From assembly GCA_015680685.1 (NCBI GenBank), contig MNCI01005309.1, forward strand, positions 11,502 through 54,146: a stretch of DNA of 42,645 nucleotides. Reading direction: 5' to 3'. Position numbers and translations under genes: made by a program. The DNA is from Gnetum montanum. Its lineage: Eukaryota; Streptophyta; Gnetopsida; Gnetales; Gnetaceae. Under the pieces are notes generated by a model, which saw only the letters and a list, made by a program, of their open reading frames with translations, did not search any database and was not told where the DNA came from. How positions within the stretch are numbered: the stretch's first letter is position 1; every line of letters begins with the position of its first letter. This document shows positions 20,311 through 30,489 of this stretch, one piece after another.

Positions 20311-23300
20311 TTGAACCTTTTTAGGATCTTCCCTAATGGAGTCATCAGAGAAGGTCAATTGGGATGGCTACGGTTCTCCAAGCGTAGAAAGAAGCATAAC
20401 CAAATGAATTTCTTTCTCTTCTACTGGCATGTTCTTGTCAACTAGTATTGCCATTAACATGTGAACAAGAGCCTCACAGTGTGCGGTGGAAGTCATTATC
20501 AGCTCATATAGGCTCAACGTTGTGTTCTTTTGTTTTAGAGCCTGCTTGACCTGAGTAAGAGAGCTTAATAGGTCTCATCCACCTTCCTGTTGTTTATTGT
20601 TCTCCTCTTCCATTCATCCTAGTAGACAAATTTCCTAAGGAGTAATTGTTTCGAGTTTGGGGTTAGACCCTTTCGGGCAAGGTGGCAATGACCACGTGTG
20701 TGTAGTAGCATTAAATTTTGGTAACGTGGTAAACATAGATGCAGAGGATGAGGGATTAGATTTGGAAGGACTTGGGATGGTACCTTCCATTGGCACTTCA
20801 CCTTTCGAATGCTCTTCTCATTTCCTTGGATGACAAGGCTGTGGTGCCATCTTATGTGGGGCAAGGGTGGTTGAGTGGTTTGGACCCATGATGATGAATG
20901 ACATTATTGGTGTTAGTGCAAGTGGTGGTGTAGTCTTGTTTAAAGAAGGTGTAGGGGTGGATGTCCATGGAGGGACCTTTAGGACAAACGGTTGCTATGA
21001 CATTTTTTAGCCGCTACTAGTGTTGGTGCACTACACTGAGGCACCCAAACCATAAACAGTTGCTCAGGTTGTTTGGGATTACTGTCTACGCTGATGGTAT
21101 TGATGATGTAGCTGACGTTTTTGTCATTAAGTGGATCTATGTAAACATGCATAGATTGATTATCGGGGTGCATGGGGTTTCTTTCATCTAGAACCAACTT
21201 CCCCTAATCAATCATTCATTGAATGTTATCCTTTAATGCTAAATAGTTATCCATGTTATGACCACAAAGTTGATGGTAGTCATAGAACCACTCTAGCCTA
21301 AAATTCTTAGGAACTGGGGGCTCATTAGGTAGAGCCAAAGAGGGCTTCCTAAGGAGTTCGCAATACCATTGATGCCTTTTGGTTACCTCCTTTAACATTC
21401 TCTTGTGTTGAATATACCTTGCTCCTAACAACTAATTCAGAAGTTCTGAATGCTTGATAGGTAACTAGGTGTACTTAGAACGATATTTGTGCTTGAAGTT
21501 AGGCTTAGGTGGGGTGGATGCTTTGGGTGTCGAGGTGAAGAGCTGAGCTATGCTGCTTGGGTTAGGTGTGGGGTTACCTGGTGTAGTGGCCACCTTTTTG
21601 TTATTCTTGTTGTTGGGCTTGTCTTTGTTTTCCATAGCAGCCACTGTGGCTATTGTAGCCTTGTCATTTTCTTTGTCTTTCTTGATAAATGTGTTCTTAT
21701 ATGCAACATAAGTCGAATCCTTACTTGCTTCAACAGTGTCTTGAATGTTCTTGGTCTAGGAAAAAACTTGACTAAGAGTTTGTGAAGTGAGATAGTATAG
21801 TTTGGACTTAATGAAGTCATTCACTACACCCTTAAAGATGGCCAAAAAATGGGCCTTCACAATAGCCTCACGGATCTCGTTTAGGGTAGCACTCCACCAT
21901 TGTATAAATTTCTAGACTGATTCCAGTGGATCTTGCTTAATTTTCATTAACTGATCCAGTGTAACCTCTGGTCTCAAGTTACACTTGAAATGAGTTACGA
22001 ACTGAGTCAGCAGCTCCTCTAGGATTGAGATAGAAGAGTGTGGGAGCACACAATACTAGTCCAAAGCCTTGCCCATCAAATACATAGAAAAGATGTAGAT
22101 GATTGTGTGCGGCCATTGTTGCAGTAGAAGGGACTCAGATCTAAATGTTATGAGATGCACATTGGGATCACCCTCACCATTGTACTTTGTAAAGTGGGGA
22201 AGTGGCATCCCCAAGGGTAATGTTAGCATGGGGACTATCGGGCTAATGGGATTGTCATAGTAGAAATCCATGACTTGTACCATGTCAGAACCGATAGCTT
22301 TAAGGTGTCGAACCTCTTTAGTAAGGGTCTGGATAAGTTGAAATGCTTGATCCAAACCTAGGGGCAATGTATATGGTTATGGAGCTGCAAGGGTAGCCAC
22401 CATTGGTGGTAGGCTAGGGGTAGCAGCTTGGCTCATAGGAAGTGTTGTTGGGGTGGCCCCTATGAAGTGTGTTACTTGTGCTATCCACCACCTAGTGGGT
22501 GTTGCTGTTGGAGCAGTAGTTGCTAGTGGTGCCACGAGATAGGTTGTTTACTTGATCAGTGGGGCAGACCAAAATCTTGCGCTTGGTTGTACCATTTGCG
22601 AGACCTGGTACATTTGATGGTGATCATAGTGGAACATTTGGGAAGGTTGTGAAGTAGGAGGAAAGTGAATGGGGTCCACCACGTGGTTGGGGGTGGGCCC
22701 GTTGCTAACGATGGAATAGGTGTAGATACCAGAATGGATGCGAAGGCTATATGCAATTGCAATGTAGGTACCGTGTGGACATAAGGTAGGGTAGCTGTGA
22801 TCGGTACATGGTACAATGCAAGGATGGATTGGAAAATAGATTGTAGGGGAGCAGTGCCTGGAAATAAGATGGAGGAATAGGCATGTTGATACACCAAAGG
22901 CATGACATGGCTACTCATGGATGATGAAACTACAATTTGTGATGGGGTAGACATAATTATAAAGGGAGTGGTGGGGAAGAGCGAGTTTGACCAGAAGGAT
23001 GGGGTGGGAGGGATAGTCACAGGGTTGGTTTGACCCCCATCTTTGGATTGGGAATCCAAGTCCTCTTATCCATCTTGAAATTCCTCATCATAGTGAGACG
23101 CCATGTCTCGCTGCTTCCTAGGCCTACTTGTGCATACCAACTGATCTAAGATCCATCAATACATTTTCATCAGAGGGATTAAAGTTCCATGAGTAGGGAT
23201 AAATTCCCTCCCATTGCAGTAAAGGAACTCAAAGTGATGTTTATCTTCAAGTTCTTGGGCATCTAAGGGTAAATTCACCTGAACCTTAGTGCAGAGAAAA

Positions 23301-23470
23301 TTATAAAGCTTGATATGTTGTGCCAAGCTCTCAGGTGATTGATTTTGGATCTTGAGAGATTGACATGGCCCTTGCACTGGGCTAGGTAGTTGCTTGGCAC
23401 CTATGATGCCTTGAACTAAAAAAGGGACCTCAACCTTAGAGGTAGCAACAATGGTGGTTGAGGAAATCAT
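20311..23470 (-). pseudogene. Gag of element A
   Basis: Gag forms the particle that packages the RNA. The proposed start is the ATG at 23470 (MISSTTIVATSKVEV), followed by a Pro/Ser/Thr-rich N-terminal region (23059-22556). The conserved capsid-like core is in 22367-21780: PLPHFTKYNGEGDPNVHL, LTQFVTHFKCNLRPEVTLDQ and KAHFLAIFKGVVNDFI. A Tat-style finger remnant lies near 21290-21225 (WFYDYHQLCGHNMDNYLALK), where two Cys positions have become Tyr. The tail (21197-20311) is low complexity and frame-broken. Frame shifts and stops occur throughout. Confidence 0.78.
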
Positions 23471-23713
23471 TTTTGTGAAGTTGAAAATGGTTTGTGAGCA
23501 ATAAAAATAGGAGATTAAGAGGTGATCAGAGGCTTTTTGTCCTGTAGGGTTCCAAAGGAACTATCGTTGCAACCAGCCTATACCACACGATGCGTAAACA
23601 ACTGCAAGTATGTTACATTTACACTGATAAGTAACGGGATACAGAGAGCGTGCAAGACTACCTGTAAGACACAAAAAGGGACATCAAAAGGATGTTCTTC
23701 TAGTGCCAGAAAT
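23471..23713 (-). other. Leader and primer-binding site of element A
   Basis: The minus strand leaves the LTR as CTACA, then has ATTTC and TGGCACTAGAAGAAC (primer site starting at 23708). TGG at this place is expected for pairing with the CCA end of a tRNA. The following bases do not match the tRNA-Asp site seen in element D, and I cannot name the tRNA. The rest is an untranslated leader. Confidence 0.5.
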
Positions 23714-25417
23714 TGTAGTGACCAAAAATGTCAGTGGATGGACTACTGAGAGGTTTTTGAGTGAATAGTTTAACCTTGGATCTGTGTGAGGGATTTGTTT
23801 GATAAAATGGAAGCAAGGAGCCCTGAACAGTCTGGTTGATCATACAAGGACTTAATCAGTGTAACTTAACCTTACGTGAATGTTGTTTTAAACGTGAAAT
23901 ATGTGAGGTAAATTTGATGATCAATAAATGTAGGAATGAAGAAAATAATGCGAAATAGTGATAACAACAAGAGATAATAGAATAAACTAGGGTAAGAAAA
24001 TTCACCACTGCAAGGTCATAGGTTCGATTCTTTGCCTTTTTGAAAAATGTATAACAAGTTATACAACGTCGGAGGTGCACAGAGAGTTTGAGAATGACCA
24101 AAATGCTTAGAATGTGCCAACTATGCTTTTGAGTGTGAACTTAAAAGCCAACTACACAAAAATGTCAACTCTTTCGATGAGAAATGCCACCTAGAAGAGC
24201 CAACCAATGCAAATGCCAACACACCAACTACTCTTGTTAATGCAAAAATGCTAATTCTTTAAGTGGAAAAGCCAACTGCAAAAGAACCAACCGCAAAAAA
24301 GACAACACAAAAAATGCCAATGCAAAAACCCAACCCTTTGAGCATTGTTTACTTGGGTATTTATGGGGCTAGGAGTAGGTGAGAAATGAGGACTAGATGC
24401 CACATGTCTTGGACCCCATGAGATGATGACATGTCCATACTACATAGATGTGCAATGTCGGTCGTGAACTTGCTATGCTGTAACCATGTTGTCGAAACTG
24501 CATAGACTGGAATCTAGTATGCCAACAATGCAAGCAAGAAATGAAGCACATTGAAGTAGCGTAGTTGCTTGCTATGCTGTGCTACACTATGTAGCATAGC
24601 ACATTGGCATAGCATGCCTGCTTGCTACGCTGTGCTATGCTATGTAGTGTAGCACAACATAGCTCCTGGTTTGAATAGAAAACTTGCGTTGAAGTCAATA
24701 GCATTTGCTGGAAGCCTTGGTGCACACTGTGTTAACTTTTGGAGCATTTTTTTGATTTGCATCTTTGTTATGCTATGCTACACTACATAGCGTAGCATAG
24801 CATAGCAGCCAACGTCACTTACATTTATGTCAGAATTATGGGGTTTCATGCGAAGACTTTGCTTGTGGTTCAAAGGCTAACTGAGATAGGGTAGCTTTGG
24901 AAGCCACAATGCTATTAGATGCAGTCCTTTCATCGAGATGGCTTGGCAGAGGAGCCTTTGCATGTTTTTCCCTTGCTACGCTATGCTACACTATATAGCA
25001 TAGGATCTTGTGTTGACTAAATTCTGAGTTTACCTTGCGTGAACATCTTGCCAAAACTTGTATTCGAACACTTGATTGATTTTTTAGAAGACCTGGTACA
25101 TTGCACAACATAGCGTAGCATAGCAGACTTTGCCACTAGAAAACTTGCCAAACTATTTTGTCCATCTTGAACACCGTTGACAACTCCTAACATAGTTTCT
25201 GGGTAGACTATCAGCTAGGTGAATTGTCCAGGTGGGCAGGCCAGAGAGTTCATTTGGCTTCTCAGCTTTGGAGGTAGAAAACTTGTTGGACTGGGTAGTC
25301 TAACCTTAGTGCCTTTGTTTTCCTACCAAATTGTCATGATGCTACACTTGTGTAAGTCCTTGATTGAATTCCAAGACCTTGGTGAAGCAAGAGGGTCTCA
25401 AAAATTTATTGTGTTTC
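23714..25417 (-). mobile_element. 5' LTR of element A
   Basis: Direct repeat of 6816-8487. It lies upstream of gag in the minus-strand sense, next to the primer site, so it is the 5' LTR. It starts TGTAGTGACC and ends TGTGTTTCA. Its TATA box is altered (CATAAATA, 24358-24365). It carries palindrome clusters at 24555-24665 and 24765-24810. Compared with the other LTR it has gained several CpG to TpG changes. Confidence 0.85.
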
Positions 25418-26509
25418 ACAAGCCTACATCAACATTGCTTATCTGTACCTGATCAAACATCATTACACCATGCTTAAGAGTGGTTTGGATAGCGGTATGT
25501 TGGGGGGAAAGAATGTAGGTAATGCCCTAGGGATAGTAAGGGAGGTAAAATGGAAATAGGGTGTTACGATGTAGAATGACCTCTTGTCAAAATGCTCATG
25601 AGAGAGTCAGTGTTTGTGGCATCAGAATGGCTTGCGCCTGAAATTGTGACCTCTTGTTGTAATGCTCATGAGAGATTCAATGTGGATTTAGGGTTGGACT
25701 AGTTGTGAAATTTCAACTTTGTTGATTTGCTTAGGGACATGTTTTTTCCTATTCCTCTTTTTTTTCTTTTCTTTTTTTTTGCTTATTTTTTTGCTACAGG
25801 GTGAACCTTCTTTGGGTTCTACATATTGCTAAATGTTAATTATGAGATGCTTTCCATTAGGTGGACTATGTGCCACCTAATGGACTTTGCCTTGATGTAA
25901 TTGCTTCACATCTGTAGAACAAGTGTTTCCTCCCTGGGATGAATTTTGTTACATCCACTTGGACTTTGACTAGCCACCAAAGACTCCCCATGGGATGACT
26001 TGTATTAGATCCAACTTGGGTTCTACGACTCGACTTGAAAAGGGTGTCATTCATTCATAGCATGTATGCATCAGAGGATCTGTAATCTTTGCTGGATTGG
26101 GATGTCGAAGGAAATGTGTGTAGGCTATAATAAGATGAGGGGGATTTTCACTCTTGTGAGGCTCAGCTAGTCCAATCATGCATATCGAAGTGATGTGACA
26201 ACTTTTCGTTGTGATGAGATGTGCCTCTGAACAACCCATGGGATTTATCCTACAAATATAACTTTGAGATGATAAGAAAAATCATAAAACATGAAATGCA
26301 AATAAAGTGCTAGGGGGGAAGATGTTGCAAATGTTCAAGAAGCTAGTAAAAGTGCTAGGGTGATGATGTTGTGAGTGATCCAAAGGCCATGAATCGATGG
26401 CAAGTGCTCCATTCTAGAATTGTAGTGTCCCTGCCCACATGGTGTGGGGAGGGGGCAAGGGTGATGCTTGCTTGTGGAAGGATGGAAAGAACCATGAGTA
26501 GCTACCTGT
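25418..26509 (-). other. Continuation of the 3' UTR of element B
   Basis: No gene. The sequence aligns with element A's own 3' UTR but lies outside A's LTRs: 25470-25610 with 8600-8730, 25915-26010 with 8915-9000 (gtgtttcctccc), and 26400-26520 with 9760-9870. It continues where the stub at 6740-6815 stops, so it is the other half of the interrupted element B. Confidence 0.6.
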
Positions 26510-26842
26510 GAACCCAATTTAAGGTCTTGGTAGAGTATGGATTTACTAGTTTAAGGTTCTAGCAGACCGTCAACCTACTTTAAGATCTTGGTAAACCACA
26601 CTATGCTAGTTTATAATCCTAGTGGATTAATGTATGCTAGTTTAATGTCATAGAAGATGAGTTGTTATGTTAGTTTAATTTCATGACCCAAGGATGAGCT
26701 ATGCTAGTGTAGTGTCATGGTGGATGAATGCTATGCTAGTGTAGTGTCATGGTGGATGAATGCTATGCTAGTTTATTATCATAGTGGATGTGTGTTGTGG
26801 ATGCTAGTTTAGCATCATTGTGAATGATCTGTGCCAGTTTAA
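26510..26842. repeat. Hairpin minisatellite array 4 (element B)
   Basis: Around ten to eleven units of the same kind as array 1 (actagtttaaggttctagcagacc). A perfect AATC stem lies at 26615-26618 with 26625-26628, and there are wobble-paired TGTC/GATG and TATC/GATG units. The array ends abruptly at 26842 against a truncated LTR of element D. Confidence 0.75.
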
Positions 26843-27588
26843 CAAGTCTGAGGTATATGATTTTTATGGTATTTTATGTTTTATATCTTCTGCACTATGA
26901 GGAAAGGGTTGAGAAACTAAGTCCTAATTCTAACTAAGCACTAAGTCCCTAGTGTCAGCATCTGTTCCCACTTACCGTACACACCTTGAATTATGCAACT
27001 GTGGCTACCAAATGCTAATCATTACTGGGACCACCACATGTAACACACGTGCTCGAAGTGGTTGTACTGAGATAGTTAACTAACCTAAGTGTGATAATCA
27101 TCCATTCCTCAGCTATCCATACACATCCTTGAATTCTCATAACGAAGTTGTACTTATCCCATGTTCTATGAGATAAGGGTGAGAGAGACTAATCGTGATG
27201 AGCAACTGATTCCTTGACTAACCGTACACATTCATAAATGCTCGTAATCAAGTCGTACTCATACCACACTATTGCAGGTAATAAATAACATGTAATAAAC
27301 CTATTCCATGTACTGTAAGGTTTATCCACAAAGCTCATCTTTATTGTCATACACAACTTGCGTTTAGGTACAAAGCTACTCGAATAAAGATCCGTTCACT
27401 TGGGGACTCCTACTATGGGCACATGGAAAATAATCTATCTCTAGGGTGATCAATCCACCAGAGTTTCCCTACTTTAAGCCTAGGATGATGAATAACGGGA
27501 GTGCCACCTCTTATTTATAGATATGGCAGCGGACCACAATATCGTGTACGCAATATCATAGGGGACGATGCGATATCGCGTACCATCA
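26843..27588 (-). mobile_element. 3' LTR of element D, truncated
   Basis: Direct repeat of 33215-33974, about 88 percent identical over the first 290 bases by my count, mainly transitions. It lacks the first 167 bases (plus-strand sense) of the other copy, which is its U5 end. The minus-strand start TGATGGTACGCG is followed inward by the TATA box at 27522-27529. The palindrome GCGATATCGC lies at 27570-27579. Confidence 0.85.
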
Positions 27589-27603
27589 TACCCCCATGAC
27601 TAA
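27589..27603 (-). other. Polypurine tract of element D
   Basis: The minus strand reads TTAGTCATGGGGGTA directly before the LTR start TGATGG. The 20-base word catcatacccccatgactaa (27584-27603) recurs exactly at 28161-28180. Confidence 0.7.
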
Positions 27604-29640
27604 ATGAAAACTCATCCTTGAGTTCATTACAATGATATCAGATAAGTATGGGATTATTGAGAGAATGGAACTAATGGGATGACATGTGAACAGATCATTA
27701 TTACAAGACTTGACAAAACTGGTGTTCATGACAACAAGGGTGAACACCTTATTACATTGACATCAGGCCACATTTGGCAGCTTGAGAGAAAAGAGGAGAG
27801 AGAAGAGGAGAGAAGAAGAGAGAAGAAGTCTTGCTACTGCCAATGCCCAGATTGAACCTTTCATTGTCCATCCATAAGTGCATCATCAATCTTGCTTCTT
27901 GTATAGTTGCTTCCAAGTGCTCCTTCTAGATCTGGACTGTTATTGCATGATCGCCATCTACACACACAACACATTCATATATTAGCAAGGGTAAATAAAT
28001 TTCAATGTGGGAAATACCTTTCTTTGGTGTAAGTCCATTGGCTAGGTTGTGGTATGGATGATATGGATCTGGGAATATATAAATGATGACTACTAAATGT
28101 GTAGGGGTTAGGAAGAAAATCAAAAAAATTTGGGGCTAGGAGAAAATAAAAAAAATCAGGCATCATACCCCCATGACTAATCATGAACCTCTAATAGCGA
28201 TAGAATGGAGAAAGGAAGGAGTAAGAAAGAGAGATAAAAGGGACAACTAGAACATCGATAAAATAGATGTTAAGATGTAAATGAAAAAAAAATTAATTAC
28301 AAAATGTGAAGGGAAAGAATTTAACTAAGGCGCCAAATAGGAATGTTAGTGGGTCCTCCCCAAAGCAGGTTCATGCCCTTAATGGATTGAAAAATCCACA
28401 TTCAAAGAGTTTGTAGGCTCTAGGAATGTTCTTTGGAATAAGAGTTAAAGTCTTAATCGTAAGAATTTACCAAAAAGAAAATAATGTATCTACCAAAATA
28501 TACAGTAATGATGCACTTGGCAATGAGGTGAATAGCAGAGAAAAAGGTGGAGAGAGGAGGATGGAATGGAAATCCAAGAACAAGATGGTGTACAACCCCT
28601 TGTGTGTTTTATGATTAATGTGACTTGGCAAATCTCATTCCAACTCCGACCTCAAACCAACCACATCCAGTAACTTCACATCAATGCACTTGGCCAAACC
28701 ATCCACTTGAGTAACAAGAATGCTTCCACCAAGAGCCACCACAATTCCGACAAAAAAAAGGAGAGAATGGGAAGTGAGAAGGGCCTTAGTTAGAGGGAAC
28801 ACTTTTGGTTCCATAACCAGTGCTTGTAGCCCAAGTTTTATTCTATCTAAGGGGTGTGCTTTGAATTCTCACTTTTTCATCTTTTTTTTTGTGTTTTGTG
28901 TTTGTGTTTTTATGTGTGAGAAGTACACCATGCAAAGACTTTTTATTTTTATTGTCTTAGCTTCCGATAATTGGGTAACATTGGAATGACAAAAAAACTC
29001 AAGAAGAAAACATCCGAGAACCCAAGAGAATGGCCAACAAAAATGCATCAAGTTCCCTTGAAGTCACACCCTTTTCAAACCTTGAGTCCTTCCTTAGTTT
29101 GAGAAGTACCCAGTCACCAATTCGTTAAAGTTCTTATTAGGAAGGGAACTGTACATTTCCAAGCCAAGAGGAACCATAGACTTGGTGGATGGATGGATGA
29201 AGTGGACTCATTTCCTGCCATATCAAAAGAACATACCTTAGTGTCAACATCATAACTTAAAGGCAAAAATCAAGCATTAGCAATCAATGAAAAATAGTTC
29301 ATACCATCATTCTGAACACTTATTGGGTGATGAACTTACATGGTGGATAGCGCGTGCACACACATACACACAAAATGAAAAAGTATAACGATGTTGTAAA
29401 AAAAAAAGTTAAAGAAATTTTGAAAACAAAAATGTGTAAAAAAAAATGTGTAAAACAAAAACATGTAAAATAAAAAAATGTAAAACAAATATGTGTAAAA
29501 AAAAGTGTGTTAAACAAAAATGTGTAAAATAAAAACATGTAAAATAAAAACTTAAAAGAACTGAGGGCCCCATATGATTAGCATAGGTGGCCATATCCCC
29601 CATGACTTAGTGGAAAGGGAGAGATCCGAAATAATGAGTG
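27604..29640 (-). other. 3' internal region of element D without pol
   Basis: No gene. 27604-27780 matches element C's 3' stub. 27790-27826 is a GAGAGAAGAG-rich patch where element C has its extra ORF, and 27957 keeps the start codon of that ORF (MAIMQ, then stop). 28160-29110 matches element C's spacer. 29395-29556 is an A-rich tandem repeat of about 16-17 bases (atgtgtaaaacaaaaa). Purine motifs like the polypurine tract recur at 28161-28180 and 29592-29609. Confidence 0.6.
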
Positions 29641-30489
29641 CCTATTTGAATTTCGTAACAGTGTCCAAATTCTCCCCGCTGATGTTCTTAGGTTGAGGGG
29701 TGGAAGTTGGCAACGCTCATATTCCAATGTGTCTATGCCTCTGTTTTTAACATGAGTTGTCTCCTCAGTTCATTCCATGCATACTTGTTTGCTCTTTTGA
29801 GTAGCTGTCAACCATGGGGTGTCTACTACTGGTTGTGTGGTTGCTACATACAGGCATCTTTGTTTCAAAGTCTCAAGGCCACACTTGTTACATGGAGACA
29901 TTTCCTCCATGTCATCACTTGATGAATCACTGTATGTGATGCATGGAATTTTCTTCTTCTCGATCTTTTTGTAAATATTTATCTTAGAGATTTGCAAGGA
30001 AAGATCATGGATCCCTAGGTATGCATCTAGTATACTTAGGCATGGCCTTTCCATTATAATTGGGAAGCCTCCTTTGTTGTTAACTTCAATCACCAAGAAA
30101 TCGATTGGGTATGACCACCCACACATAGTGGTGATGATGTCCTCCACCAATCCTAAGGGAATGGTGATGGAATGGTTAGCCAGCTCCAGTTGGGTGTTGC
30201 TCTTCTTAAGTTGGGGCAGGTTCTAGGCTTGATACATTTTTCGTGATATTAAATTGACTCCTGAACCTAAGTCAAGAAGAGCCTGATGTGATGCATTTCT
30301 AGCAATTTGCAAATGAATTAAGGGGCTCCCAAGGTCAGATAGTTTCCTGGGAAGGTGGCCTACCTTGATCCAGTCAGTTATAGTATGTGTCAACATAACC
30401 ATATGCATACAGTTCTTTTGGATTGAAGGGTGCTCCGAAGTGTTAATTGTTGGAGGCATGTACATGTACTCAACCGCTTGTTGGTGCAA
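29641..30489 (-). pseudogene. Aspartic protease of element D
   Basis: The active-site region is ALLDLGSGVNLISRKMY, reached through HLPRKLSDLGSPLIHLQIA, an Athila-like protease signature. It is in the clean frame 30489-30223. After a stop, 30150-29770 reads VEDIITTMCGWSYPIDFLVI and FPIIMERPCLSILDAYLGI, the expected flap and C-terminal half (PIILGRPFL in relatives, with Gly changed to Glu here). A Cys-rich tail follows. RT should come next but is absent: the frame runs into non-coding sequence by about 29640. Confidence 0.82.

Larger units (their letters stand above)
6816..25417 (-). mobile_element. Element A: complete but inactive Tat-type Ty3 retrotransposon
   Basis: It is 18.6 kb from LTR to LTR. 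In the minus-strand direction the order is LTR, primer site, gag, protease, array 3, antisense gene, array 2, RT, RNase H, second RNase H, integrase, array 1, 3' UTR, polypurine tract, LTR. Dual RNase H and sequence resemblance place it in the Tat lineage. It is nested in element B: the flanks at 6740-6815 and 25418-26842 make one continuous 3' UTR when A is removed. Confidence 0.85.

Noticed and set aside
6816-26842. Tandem LTR-internal-LTR-internal structure from unequal recombination
   Set aside because: Considered because UTR-like sequence follows the right LTR. The matching stub at 6740-6815 and the lack of a polypurine tract at 25418 favour nesting of A in B.
29320-29603. Minus-strand Phe/Tyr/Cys-rich frames as a membrane protein
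   Set aside because: They are the translation of the A-rich tandem repeat; the pattern follows from slippage, not from a gene.
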